NCBI GenBank assembly: GCA_031552195.1
Contig: JAVBMT010000014.1
Coordinates: forward strand, 1-47,440
Direction of reading: 5' to 3'
DNA length: 47,440 nucleotides
DNA from: JAVBMP01 sp031552195
GTDB lineage: Bacteria; Desulfobacterota; Desulfovibrionia; Desulfovibrionales; Desulfovibrionaceae
The notes below the pieces were generated by a model. The model was not told the DNA's origin. It saw only the letters and a program-made list of their open reading frames with translations, and did no database searches. The position numbers and the translations under genes are program-made. This document shows positions 1 to 8,591 of the stretch, piece by piece (position 1 is the first letter of the stretch; each line of letters starts with the position of its first letter).

Positions 1-192
1 AATCGGCATGGGTCGCCCTCCTGTGGCGGGTTTTGAGTTCACGGTTTGAACCTGCCCGTTATAACACCGGTTTTTCAGGCGGAGCGGAAGATGGCGCGCG
101 GAAACGGAGGGAAACGCTGGGGCGGGGTTGACAGGAAATGAAGGAGGAGCGTTAACTTCGAAAAGTCTATTTGTGGCGGAGCGGCAATGGAA

Positions 193-236
193 CCCGCCTT
201 CAAGGCAGGGCCGTGCGGCTTTTCCTTGAAGGCGGG
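193..236. terminator. 13-bp perfect inverted repeat, possible terminator
   Basis: Arms CCCGCCTTCAAGG (193-205) and CCTTGAAGGCGGG (224-236) pair perfectly around an 18-nt loop. Neither side has a clean T-run. It may be a backup terminator for the minus-strand operon or may end a gene lying before the window. Confidence 0.4.
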
Positions 237-270
237 CTAACCGGCGTTCTGTTTTTCCTTGGGCATGCAA

Positions 271-331
271 AACCCCGTCAAGGTTTCAAAGTTTCAGCCT
301 GAATGGGCTTGCTTTGCCTGCCTTGACGGGG
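271..331 (-). terminator. Terminator of the ASST-TRAP operon
   Basis: Arms at 273-283 and 321-331 (CCCCGTCAAGG / CCTTGACGGGG) form an 11-bp stem, with further pairing inside the loop (CAAAG/CTTTG and AGCC/GGGCT). On the minus strand the stem is followed by TTTT. It lies about 50 nt past the stop of the TRAP binding-protein gene. Confidence 0.65.
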
Positions 332-382
332 GTATCGTTCGCGGAATTTTTTCTTATGCCGAGGCGTTACCGCTTCGGGCGA

Positions 383-1423
383 TCAGCCGTAGTTGTAAGC
401 GTCGACAAGTTTGATGGCGTCTTTCAGGATTTCCTTGCCCGGGTGACCTTTCTTTTCCATTTCTTCGGCCCACTTATCCCACAGCGGGCGGAACTTGGCC
501 CGCATGGCCTCCATATCTTCCGGGCTCCAGATAATCATTTCATGGCCTTTTTCCTTTGAGGCCTGGTTGAAGCGCACGTCCATGCTGGCTTCCACGTTGC
601 CTTTGGCGATCATGCCCTGAATTACCGGCTCAAGGCTCTTCATCACAGCCTGCTGTTCCGGGGTGAGGGCGTCCCACACGGTTTTCCTGTTCGCCAGGAA
701 GTGCGAGGCGGCGGGGCAGATGCCTATAAGCGTATGATATTTGGCGACCTCGGCCAGGCGGATGGAGCTGACCATTCCCCAGGCCCCGGCCACGCCGTCT
801 ACAACGCCCTTGTCAACCGAAGTATACATATCGCCTATTTCCATGATCATGGTCGAAGCGCCGAGAACGGCGAGGGCTTCCGCCAGCTGCGGGTTCTGGC
901 AGCCTATGGTCTTGCCCTTCAGGTCGGCCAGGGTGCGCACCGGGGCGCGCATGTGCAGGTCGGCCCGCATGTGAACCTGGGTGGAGATGCGCGCCACGGC
1001 GGGGTCAAGCTCTTTTTCGAATTGCGGATATTTGGCGAAAAGATCGAGCAAGACCATGTTGGACGTGGCCTGGTTGGGGAAAAGGCCGGGCAGCGAGAAA
1101 AGGTCAAGCAAAGGGAACACGCCGGGCGTGGCGGCGGGCCAGGTGAGGTTATACGGGGTCATGCCGGAAATTACGGCCTGGTAGCTGTCTTTCATGCCTA
1201 CCAATGTGTACGAGGGGTGAATTTTGATGTCAAATTTGTCTCCGGAGACAATATTCAGCAACTCGCCCGGCTTGACGGAAAAGTACCGGGTTACGGGGTG
1301 GTCGATCGGAGCCCAGGCGCTGTTGTTTATGCGAATTTTGCGTTCGGCGGCAACAGCGAACGAGCTTGACAGCAAAATGGCTAACAAGGCCAGGCCTAAC
1401 GGAATCAGTAACTTTTTGCGCAT
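383..1423 (-). CDS. dctP: TRAP transporter solute-binding protein (DctP family)
   Basis: A 346-aa periplasmic solute-binding protein of a tripartite ATP-independent (TRAP) transporter, which hands a carboxylate- or sulfonate-type solute to the membrane subunits. Residues 1-26 are a signal peptide (MRKK, hydrophobic core, AVAA cleavage site). The rest has the length and pattern of the DctP fold, including a block near residues 155-175 (MRADLHMRAPVRTLADLKGK) typical of the ligand-facing region. A ribosome site (GGAG) precedes the ATG. It is the last gene of the ASST-DctQM-DctP operon, 23 nt behind dctQM. The ligand cannot be named from sequence; the ASST partner makes a sulfated or sulfonated compound a reasonable guess. 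Confidence 0.9.
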   Translation of the reverse strand: MRKKLLIPLGLALLAILLSSSFAVAAERKIRINNSAWAPIDHPVTRYFSVKPGELLNIVSGDKFDIKIHPSYTLVGMKDSYQAVISGMTPYNLTWPAATPGVFPLLDLFSLPGLFPNQATSNMVLLDLFAKYPQFEKELDPAVARISTQVHMRADLHMRAPVRTLADLKGKTIGCQNPQLAEALAVLGASTMIMEIGDMYTSVDKGVVDGVAGAWGMVSSIRLAEVAKYHTLIGICPAASHFLANRKTVWDALTPEQQAVMKSLEPVIQGMIAKGNVEASMDVRFNQASKEKGHEMIIWSPEDMEAMRAKFRPLWDKWAEEMEKKGHPGKEILKDAIKLVDAYNYG

Positions 1424-1446
1424 GGCGTTCTCCGGTTTTAAGTTGG

Positions 1447-3345
1447 TTAATACAGCATATTGGGTAAAAATAAGGCGATTTGCGGGAAAACGGTCAGCAG
1501 GAGGATTAACAGAATGAAAAGCCCCCAGAAAGGAATGGTTCCGGCGAATATCGTATACATCGGAACATCCGGGGCCACGTTGCGCAAAGCGAACACGCTC
1601 ATGCCTATGGGCGGGGTTATTTGCCCGAGTTCAGCCAGAATCACCACGATCACCCCAAACCATATCGGGTCGAACCCCAGGGCCAGCACGGTAGGGTATA
1701 GAATGGGCAGGGTGAGGATAATGACCGGCAGGGCGTTCATTACGCAACCCAGGAAAAGGTATATAAGAACTATTACCGCGAAGATGCCGTAGCGCCCGAT
1801 GGGCAGGGCGGCCACACTGGTGGCCAGAAGGTTGGGCAGCATGGTCACGGCGATATATTGGGTGAAGGCCGTTGCGTATATGAAGATGAAGAAGATGGAA
1901 GAAGTCAGGCGGACGGACTCCAGCGTGGCGTCGCTGAGCCCGCGCGCCGTGAAGCGCCGCAGGCCCAGACCTATGGCCAGGGTGGCGGCCACGCCTATGG
2001 CCCCGGCCTCTGTGGGGGTGAAGAGGCCCAGCCATATTCCGCCCAAAACGATGATGAAAAGGCTGAAAATATGCCAGCTGCGCAAGGTGAACCTGAAGCG
2101 TTCCCCCCAGCCCGAGCGTTCTCCGGCCGGCCCGAGGGCCGGGTTGCGGCGGCAGCGGAAGGTGATCAGCGCTATCATCATAACAGTGACGAGGATGCCC
2201 GGAACGAGCCCGGCCATGAAGAGCTTGCCGATGGACTGCTCGGTGATCAGCCCGTATACGATAAACCCCATGCTGGGCGGTATGAGTATGCCCAGCGTGC
2301 CGCCGACGGCCACGCAGCCGGTGGAAAGCTTGGTGTCGTAATTATATTTTTTCATTTCCGGCAGCGCGATAGAGCCCATGGTGACGCAGCCGGAGAGGCT
2401 GTCGCCCACAACCGCGGCGAAGATGCTGCACGCGCCGATAGTGGCGGAGGCCAGCCCGCCCTTGAAATGCCCCAGCCACTTGTAAGCCGTGTCGAAAATG
2501 TTGCGGCTGAAGCCGCACGCGCTGACCAGAACCCCCATGAAAATGAACAGCGGCGCGACGCTCCAGCCGTAGTTCGAGGCTACCGTCTTGCTGACCATGC
2601 CCAGAAGGGAAAGGGCGGCGTCGGCAAGCATCAGGTGCGACATGCCGGCCAGGCAGGACAACACCATTGCGGCCCCTATGGGCAGGCCCAGAAAGATGAA
2701 AATGAAAAGCAGCAGCAGCGAGAGCACGCCGGTAGCCGTATCGCTGAGGACAAAAGGGGCCAGTTCGGGAAAAACGCCCAGCGTTACCAGGGTGGTTCCG
2801 GCGCAAAGCGACAGCGCAAGCGTGATCCAGCTTTTTTGCTTCGCCGCGCGGAATTCCTCAACGCGGCGGAGCAGGTTAAGAAGTATCACCAGGGCGAAAA
2901 GCGCCAACACGGCCGCAACGCCGAACATGAACGGGGCCAGGGGAATGGCCATAAGGCCGGTGTTGGAATTGCGGGCCGACAAGAAAACCGCCTGGGCGAA
3001 GCATTGCCAGGAAAGAACGGCCACAATGAGGGCGTAGAGCCAGGTAATTCCCACGGCCAGGGCGCCGCGCACGGCCTGGGGCATTTTATCCGTGAATATA
3101 TCCACGCGGATATGCTCATTTTTCAATTCCGAATAAGGCATTCCGAAAAAAAACGTCAGCACCAGCCCCACGCTTACCATTTCCAGCGTGCCGCGCAGCG
3201 GCGTCGCGAACAGGGCGCGGCCCAGAACGTCAACCGTGGTCAGGGCGGTCATGAGAAAAAGGCTTATGCCGCCAAGCCACGCGGCAATAAGGCAAAACGG
3301 CGCAACGGCCTTTTCCAGCAGCTTGATCGAGTCAGGAAGGGTCAT
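1447..3345 (-). CDS. dctQM: TRAP transporter fused small and large permease (DctQM)
   Basis: A 632-aa inner-membrane protein joining the 4-helix DctQ subunit (about residues 1-170) to the roughly 12-helix DctM subunit (about 190-632). Together with DctP it makes a sodium-driven high-affinity uptake system. Visible marks are the DctQ stretch around WLYALIVAVLSW and DctM stretches such as GLPIGAAMVLSCLAG, GGTLGILIPPSMGFIVYG and LGQITPPIGMSVFAL. The start ATG has a strong AAAGGAG site. The gene lies 15 nt after the ASST-family gene and 23 nt before dctP, so the three are surely cotranscribed. Fused QM subunits are a common TRAP subtype. Confidence 0.93.
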   Translation of the reverse strand: MTLPDSIKLLEKAVAPFCLIAAWLGGISLFLMTALTTVDVLGRALFATPLRGTLEMVSVGLVLTFFFGMPYSELKNEHIRVDIFTDKMPQAVRGALAVGITWLYALIVAVLSWQCFAQAVFLSARNSNTGLMAIPLAPFMFGVAAVLALFALVILLNLLRRVEEFRAAKQKSWITLALSLCAGTTLVTLGVFPELAPFVLSDTATGVLSLLLLFIFIFLGLPIGAAMVLSCLAGMSHLMLADAALSLLGMVSKTVASNYGWSVAPLFIFMGVLVSACGFSRNIFDTAYKWLGHFKGGLASATIGACSIFAAVVGDSLSGCVTMGSIALPEMKKYNYDTKLSTGCVAVGGTLGILIPPSMGFIVYGLITEQSIGKLFMAGLVPGILVTVMMIALITFRCRRNPALGPAGERSGWGERFRFTLRSWHIFSLFIIVLGGIWLGLFTPTEAGAIGVAATLAIGLGLRRFTARGLSDATLESVRLTSSIFFIFIYATAFTQYIAVTMLPNLLATSVAALPIGRYGIFAVIVLIYLFLGCVMNALPVIILTLPILYPTVLALGFDPIWFGVIVVILAELGQITPPIGMSVFALRNVAPDVPMYTIFAGTIPFWGLFILLILLLTVFPQIALFLPNMLY

Positions 3346-3360
3346 GGAAAACTCCTTTGG

Positions 3361-4752
3361 CTACTTGTCAGCGCCGGCTGTGAAAAATTCGTCTTCCGGC
3401 ATCAGAACCGGTTCGCCTCTGGTGTTCAGGCGCAGGCGGCTGTTATGCACGGGGGTGACCGCTTCTTCCTGAAAGTTTGTTACCTGCGGGCACCAGGAAT
3501 AGGGGTAGCGGTGCGCCCGGAAAACCTTTCCGGCCGGATTGATGAATTCCCACACTATTTCCCGTTCCGGCGTCACTTCGATTATGCGGCCGTGCAGGAA
3601 TTCGGTTATCAGGGTATTGCCGTTCGGCAGACGGTCCGCGCTGGAGCAATAGTGGCTGAAGAGGTTGTCGGTTATGGTCAATTCTTCCACGCTGCCGGGA
3701 AATTCCGAGGGGTCGTTGTACGACCAGACCACCTTGAGGGTTACGGGGTCTATTTCCAGCACGCGGGAATAGGCGCGGGTGGCGTTGCAGTAACCCGTGG
3801 GGGCGCAGGGCGAGGGCTTGCCCAAACCGGCCTGGCCGCCGTTGTCGAATATCAGGATGTTCCCTTCGCCCGGCAGGCCCTTCTGGATCATATGAACGTG
3901 GTGCTGGCCGACTATCTGCCCGATGTCCTGAAGTTCCTTGCAGGATTCGAAGTCAGGCCCGAGCCGCCAGACTATGTCGCCGCTTTTGCGGTCAATGATG
4001 AAGGAAGTGTTAAGGATGCGGATGTCGGAAATGATATTGTCCGGGTGGAAGCGTTCGTCGCCCGCGTCATGCCATTTGTTCGGGCCGAGGTAGTTTATGT
4101 TGTTGCAGTAGGTGACCTTGACGTACCCGGACGTGCCGAATTCCGGCGCGAAGCAGCGGTGAACGGCCTTGCCGATGCTTTCAATGCCGAGCTGGTCCCA
4201 GTGGTCGAAAAGGCTCCATGACCACAGGCGGTTGCCTTCTTCGTCCACCTCCATAATGTTGGTGTCCGCGATGTTTATGTCGGAAAATTCCGGCAGTTTG
4301 CGGGTGAGGGTGGAGTTAACCAGCGTTTTGCCGCGCGTTTTAGGCGTTTGCCCGGGGTTATAATAGCCGGTGGCGCTTCCCTCACGCTGAAAGTCGTGAT
4401 GCTGGCGGGCGCTCATAAGGCTTTTTCCGGTTTCCGGGTTGACCAGGGCTTCGCCTTTGTCGAAACGCCACACGGTGTTGCCGTCCCAGTCTTGCTGAAT
4501 CAGGTCAAGGCAATCCAGCCAGTACCCCGGCATAAAACCGCTGGCGCCCATGACGTGGCCGCCGGGCAGGATTTTGTTGTCGAAGGCTCCGTAAAGGCCC
4601 TTCCAGCGGTGCACCACGTTGCCGTTCATGTCGTACAACGCCGCCCCCTGGGCCGAGTCAGTGCCCTGAATGCCGGGTATTATGGTCAACCCGTTCCAGC
4701 ATTTGTCCGGATTGTAACGAACTACTCCGGTAATAAAAACACGTGAATACAT
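3361..4752 (-). CDS. Arylsulfotransferase (ASST)-family beta-propeller protein, apparently cytoplasmic
   Basis: A 463-aa protein resembling the ASST/Arylsulfotran_2 family, beta-propellers with repeated D-x-x-G-N and V-W-R/W motifs (YDMNGNVVHRW, DWDGNTVWRF, DEEGNRLWSWS, SGDIVWRLG, LKVVWSYND, EREIVWEF). Several conserved His (QHHDF, VGQHHVHM, SHYCSS) could be catalytic; classical ASST moves a sulfuryl group between phenols through a His. There is no signal peptide, whereas classical ASSTs are periplasmic, so it probably works inside the cell. It is the first gene of a TRAP operon behind a sigma-54 promoter and has an AAAGGAG ribosome site. The reaction is not provable from sequence; a sulfate-ester or aromatic catabolic role is inferred. 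Confidence 0.75.
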   Translation of the reverse strand: MYSRVFITGVVRYNPDKCWNGLTIIPGIQGTDSAQGAALYDMNGNVVHRWKGLYGAFDNKILPGGHVMGASGFMPGYWLDCLDLIQQDWDGNTVWRFDKGEALVNPETGKSLMSARQHHDFQREGSATGYYNPGQTPKTRGKTLVNSTLTRKLPEFSDINIADTNIMEVDEEGNRLWSWSLFDHWDQLGIESIGKAVHRCFAPEFGTSGYVKVTYCNNINYLGPNKWHDAGDERFHPDNIISDIRILNTSFIIDRKSGDIVWRLGPDFESCKELQDIGQIVGQHHVHMIQKGLPGEGNILIFDNGGQAGLGKPSPCAPTGYCNATRAYSRVLEIDPVTLKVVWSYNDPSEFPGSVEELTITDNLFSHYCSSADRLPNGNTLITEFLHGRIIEVTPEREIVWEFINPAGKVFRAHRYPYSWCPQVTNFQEEAVTPVHNSRLRLNTRGEPVLMPEDEFFTAGADK

Positions 4753-4833
4753 GGCTTCTCCTTTAATATTCCCGGAATGTCGTAAGCCGGGGCCGATATT
4801 TCTGTTAATGGGAAATAATTACAAACAGTAATA

Positions 4834-4847
4834 GCAAACGGCATGCC
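4834..4847 (-). promoter_or_regulatory. Sigma-54 (-24/-12) promoter of the ASST-TRAP operon
   Basis: Read on the minus strand the site is CGGCATGCCGTTTGCT. The invariant GG (-24) and GC (-12) are separated by exactly 10 nt, and the flanks match the TGGCAYG-N4-TTGCW consensus except at the first base. The predicted start lies about 70 nt upstream of the ASST start codon. Transcription would need RpoN and an enhancer-binding activator, which is not encoded in this window. Confidence 0.6.
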
Positions 4848-4943
4848 GCAGAAAAAAATAAGTTATTTCAGAGTGATGAATGTGAGGAGGATTGAGCGCT
4901 TTGTTTCAGTTATGAAATATTAGGAACTGTGCAGAGTGAGATC

Positions 4944-4971
4944 GCTTGTGAAAATATTATCAATCACAAGC
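4944..4971. promoter_or_regulatory. Dyad upstream of the sigma-54 promoter, candidate activator site
   Basis: Perfect 8-bp inverted arms GCTTGTGA (4944-4951) and TCACAAGC (4964-4971) are separated by 12 AT-rich nt. The dyad lies about 100-125 nt upstream of the -24 element, the usual range for enhancer-binding-protein sites. The regulator is unknown. Confidence 0.5.
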
Positions 4972-5142
4972 ATAAAGGCTCCGCCGTTATATGATTCAAA
5001 AATGAATCAAAAAATAGCAAAAAAGAAATATATATTGGCTGGCCTGATCAAGTTCCATTCATGTTGCCCAGCCGGGTTTCGCGGGCGGAGCCAGGCCTGA
5101 AACCGCCGCTGCAGGCGCGCGTTGCTTGCTGCGGCGGAACAG

Positions 5143-8079
5143 TCACCATTCGTAGCGGAAGCCTATATGCCCGCCCCATCCCTTGCGAGCGCCGCCATCC
5201 AGGGAATGGAACATCTCCCCGGCGGCGAAGAGGCTGAGATTGTCGCTGATTTCGCCCGACAGGCCGACTTGCGCCTCGCCCCAGACGTCGTCAAAACGCG
5301 AAGTCACGCCGGTCCGATTACCGCCATCGCGGTCCGCCACGGTTATTTCATCGCTCCGGAGAAACTCTTTCCATACGTTGCACCGCACCCAGACGGACAA
5401 TTGGCGCGCCTTTCGCTCGTCGCCCGTGTCGAACAGCTTGCCCAGGCGCAAGCCCAGCCTGCCGCGCAGCGAAGAGCCTCCGTCGAAATAAAAGGCGCCG
5501 TGAGCGTCTTTGGCATCTTCGAAATCCACATGCTGGCAGGCGAGCTGACCTTGCGGCTCAAGGGTTACGCCCTGGCCGAGATCAAAAGCGTAGCCTGTTT
5601 CAAAAGAAGCCAGGGCTCCGTAGCCGGCGCTTGAAAATGATTCGCCGAGGCTGGATTCCGCCCGCGTATCGTACGCGGCGGCCTGAAGCACAAGGTCGCT
5701 GTACAAACCCGTGCCGTCCGCCGAGGCGTAACGGGTCCAGTACGCGCCGATAGAACAGGCGTCTAAGCCTACAACGCCAGCGTCGCCGGAACGAATGTCT
5801 TCCACCCCGGCATCCATATGCCCATAGCCTAAATATGCGCCCACAAAATTTTCAGTCCCGCCGGAGTTTCCTGACGCCTTGACGCCAAGACCAGCCTGAA
5901 CTCCGCCCAGGCTATAATCGTAACTTGCGCCGTGGTCCATGAAATTGCCTTCGGCTTTATGGAAAAGGCGGTTTCCGAGCAAGCGCCCCCAAGCGGTGAT
6001 CCCGCGTTGTTCGCTTTCTTTCGCCCGTTCCGCCTGGTTCAACCCCCTGCGGCTCTCGCCTGTGCGTTCGTGCAGCGTGCCCAGCATGGCATATCCATAT
6101 TCCACGCCCAGAGGAACGAAAACGCCGGCCAGCGGCACTTCGGGCCGGATATCGGGCTGATCCGGCTCGATGGGGCTGGAGCTGCTCAGATACCAGTTGC
6201 CGTCGCTCTCACCCTTGTGCAGTGTGTATTCATAAAGGCCCGCCGCCGCTCTTCCCTGCAGGGTGAATTTTCCGTTCGAGGCTCCACGCACTTCTACAAC
6301 CTGAATGCCGTCGCCGCTGGTCAAAGCGCCGCCTCCGCCGGTATTGCTGACGCGCAGCCAACCGTCGCCTGAGGCGTCGCCCTGAATCACCAGTTTGTCG
6401 CTGGGCGAGACGCTGTCCGCCAAATGGGTGTTAAGCCCCACCACGCCGCCCGTGCCGCCGAAATTGCCGCGCACGGTCAGGGTTCTGTAACCTGTAGTTT
6501 CCTCGAATGGAGAAAAATTCGCCGCGCCGCCGTTCAGGCTGAGCGACCGCACGTCGGAATTGCCGGTCAGCACCCAGAGAGCGCCCCCGGACACGGAGGC
6601 GTCTCCGATATTGCGGGCCGCGCCGGTCCAGACAGCGCCGCCGTTCAGGAAGATATGCGCGTTGTTCCGCGTCGCGGCCCTGATGTCTCCCGCGAGGATC
6701 GCGCCCGTGTCGCCCGTTATCGTTCCCACGCCGCTGGCGGCGGAATCGAGCAAAAGACCGTTGCCGGAGGTCACAAGCGTTCCGTTCCTGAAGTTGAGCA
6801 GAAGGTTTCCGTCGTTGATATATACGGCCTGCGCGGCGCTGCTGAGCGACCCTCCGGACATGTCGAGCGCGCTTGAAGCGGATTCCGTGGCAATGACGCC
6901 GATATTGCCGGCGCCCTGGGCGGACAGGGAGCTGCCGCTCAGGGTGATGAGGCCGTTCGGCAGCGTGAACCGTATTGCGGAACTGTTGCCGCCGAGTGTG
7001 GATATGCCGGAGCCGCTGGCGTGGATGACGCCGCCGCGTGCGTGCAGTCCGCTGAAATTGCCGCCCGAGACGGCGATCATGGAATTTGCAAGATCTATCG
7101 CGCCGCCGAATGCCGCATAAACCCCGGCGGCGTCGCCGCCGAGGGAACCCGTGCTGAAAAAGCCGCCGTCGCCGCTCATCGTAAGGGAAACGCCGCGCGC
7201 GTGTATGGCTGTTCCGGCATCTACGGCGAAAAGGCCCATGACTGTCCCGGAAACTGTATGGGTTACGCTGACGTTGTCCAGGTTGATCACCGCGCCGCCT
7301 TCGCCGGCAATGCCGATTTCATTGAGATCTCCCCAAACTCTTCTGACGGGCCAGAAAAAAATGCCTCCAGCTCTTGCGCCGAGCACGCCGTTCACAGCGA
7401 AAGAGCTGTTTTTCAAGCTCAAATATGTGCCTGCCCCTTCGGCGAATGCTCCCATGTTGGCCCCGCTTCCCTGAACGGCAAGGTTGTCGAAGGCGGCGGA
7501 ACCTCCGCTGTCGAGCGTTACGCCGATCCAGGCGCCGATATCGGCGCGTGGCGCGCTCTGATCTATATTGACGGTTATGCCTGCGCCGAAGGCGTCAGCC
7601 GGGGTGGCGCTTTGTATCCACAACCCGGCGGAACCGGCTGCGTCTACTCCCGAGATATTGATGACCGTTCCGCTTTCCAGCCGCACAAGCCCGTCTGAAA
7701 ACATTCGGACTCCCACCGAGGCGGCGTCGATCACAGTTCCGGTTCCGGCCAGGGATACCAGCGAGCCGGGGCCCTCGGCGCTGACCGCCGCCGTTTCGGT
7801 ATCGACGCCTGCGCCTACGGCGTGCGTGCTGGTTCCGGACACCAGTCCGCCAGCGGCGGAAACGGCTGAACCTGTGGAACCTTGAACCGTAGCTCCGTCG
7901 GGGATTATAATATCATCCCCCGGTCCTGCGATTATCGGGCCGAGGGCCGGTCCGGCCGCCATGGCGGCCGGGTTAAGCAGAAACAGGCAGCAGGCCGGCA
8001 ATAAGAGCCGTTTCAGAGAGAAGGCCGTCCTTGCAATACGGTTCGTGGCGCCGTTTTCAGCTTTATTGCGCGGTTGCAA
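5143..8079 (-). CDS. Autotransporter (type Va secretion) with beta-helix passenger
   Basis: A 978-aa outer-membrane autotransporter. Residues about 1-42 form a long signal peptide (basic start, LLLPACCLFLLNPAAMAA). Residues about 45-640 are a Ser/Gly/Ala-rich, repeat-like passenger typical of a right-handed beta-helix, with many short G-x-x-L/I-x-x repeats. The last roughly 290 residues are the beta-barrel (ITAWGRLLGNRLF..., alternating aromatic strands) ending in GFRYEW, a terminal aromatic typical for BAM recognition. The start is TTG; GGAG at 8088-8091 sits 8 nt before it and no ATG competes. It stands alone. The passenger function (adhesin or enzyme) cannot be told; no catalytic motif is visible. 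Confidence 0.88.
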   Translation of the reverse strand: MQPRNKAENGATNRIARTAFSLKRLLLPACCLFLLNPAAMAAGPALGPIIAGPGDDIIIPDGATVQGSTGSAVSAAGGLVSGTSTHAVGAGVDTETAAVSAEGPGSLVSLAGTGTVIDAASVGVRMFSDGLVRLESGTVINISGVDAAGSAGLWIQSATPADAFGAGITVNIDQSAPRADIGAWIGVTLDSGGSAAFDNLAVQGSGANMGAFAEGAGTYLSLKNSSFAVNGVLGARAGGIFFWPVRRVWGDLNEIGIAGEGGAVINLDNVSVTHTVSGTVMGLFAVDAGTAIHARGVSLTMSGDGGFFSTGSLGGDAAGVYAAFGGAIDLANSMIAVSGGNFSGLHARGGVIHASGSGISTLGGNSSAIRFTLPNGLITLSGSSLSAQGAGNIGVIATESASSALDMSGGSLSSAAQAVYINDGNLLLNFRNGTLVTSGNGLLLDSAASGVGTITGDTGAILAGDIRAATRNNAHIFLNGGAVWTGAARNIGDASVSGGALWVLTGNSDVRSLSLNGGAANFSPFEETTGYRTLTVRGNFGGTGGVVGLNTHLADSVSPSDKLVIQGDASGDGWLRVSNTGGGGALTSGDGIQVVEVRGASNGKFTLQGRAAAGLYEYTLHKGESDGNWYLSSSSPIEPDQPDIRPEVPLAGVFVPLGVEYGYAMLGTLHERTGESRRGLNQAERAKESEQRGITAWGRLLGNRLFHKAEGNFMDHGASYDYSLGGVQAGLGVKASGNSGGTENFVGAYLGYGHMDAGVEDIRSGDAGVVGLDACSIGAYWTRYASADGTGLYSDLVLQAAAYDTRAESSLGESFSSAGYGALASFETGYAFDLGQGVTLEPQGQLACQHVDFEDAKDAHGAFYFDGGSSLRGRLGLRLGKLFDTGDERKARQLSVWVRCNVWKEFLRSDEITVADRDGGNRTGVTSRFDDVWGEAQVGLSGEISDNLSLFAAGEMFHSLDGGARKGWGGHIGFRYEW

Positions 8080-8206
8080 AAGCGTCGCTCCAATTTTTTT
8101 CCGTTCAGCTTCAGGGTAAGAAGACTATGCCAATGATAAAGGGATTCAATAAGCTTAGAACCTGTCTCTAAATAAACCGTTCAGCCCAAGTCTGCGTAAA
8201 TCGGCT

Positions 8207-8253
8207 CGTTTTTCTTGTTTTTGAGGTGAAAGATTGTATTTGGAAACAGCCTC
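8207..8253 (+). repeat. Short dispersed repeat, copy 1 (weak)
   Basis: About 47 nt beginning CGTTTTTCTTG and ending AGCCTC resemble 38690-38736 at roughly three quarters of positions by eye. Copy 2 lies between and inside the feoA genes. The similarity may be partly low-complexity T/A sequence. Confidence 0.3.
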
Positions 8254-8473
8254 TGGCGGCCTTGCGGCAACTAATTTGCCGTTTTCAAACGTTCGGCGGC
8301 CGTCATGGCAAAAATTCATAGGTTATGTTTAATTCTATAAAACATATAACGTATATCAATTTAATGTAAAGCTTTATGAGTTTAGGCATGAAAAAGATGA
8401 TAAAATGCGCCAGCGAAACGCTGTGATCGTAGTAAGCCGTCACTCTGGCCCAGCCCCTAGAGCTTTTCGCGTT

Positions 8474-8590
8474 GAGATATCTCTGCGGAAACCGGTTTTG
8501 AATGCGGAAGGCTATATTTTATCCGGCACGTGCAAGCCCGAAGCGGCTTGCGCTAAAGACACGGCGCGCTGCTCGCTTGCGGGCGTACGC
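8474..8590 (+). repeat. Dispersed intergenic repeat of about 118 bp, copy 1
   Basis: This block, from TGAGATATCTCTGC to GGGCGTACGC, matches 35808-35926 without visible indels and with close to 90 % identity by eye. Shared stretches include GAAGGCTATATTTTATCCG, GTGCAAGCCCGAAGCGG and GCTCGCTTGCGGGCGTACGC. It lies in a gene-free region and is followed directly by a palindrome. No transposase is nearby, so it is a short non-autonomous or REP-like repeat. Confidence 0.8.
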
Positions 8591-8591
8591 C

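Larger units (their letters stand above)
1..382. other. Non-coding 3' flank of the TRAP operon
   Basis: I see no convincing gene here. The stretch holds two large hairpins (193-236 and 273-331), which fit the transcription end of the minus-strand operon that stops at 383. The rest, 1-190, shows no recognisable feature. Confidence 0.5.
4753..5142. other. Regulatory intergenic region before the ASST-TRAP operon
   Basis: This 390-nt gap holds no gene. Its left half (4753-5040) is AT-rich and carries the sigma-54 promoter and the dyad described separately. Its right half (5050-5140) is GC-rich and holds only a weak hairpin (GGTTTC/GAAACC), possibly ending the autotransporter transcript. Confidence 0.5.

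Noticed and set aside
1858..4221. Long plus-strand frame of 787 codons opposite dctQM and the ASST gene
   Set aside because: The translation is rich in Gly, Arg, Ala, His and Gln with no domain pattern. It is the antisense shadow of GC-rich real genes that have good ribosome sites.
8207..8260. End of an insertion sequence
   Set aside because: No transposase fragment or terminal inverted repeat pair with target duplication could be found in 8080-8764.
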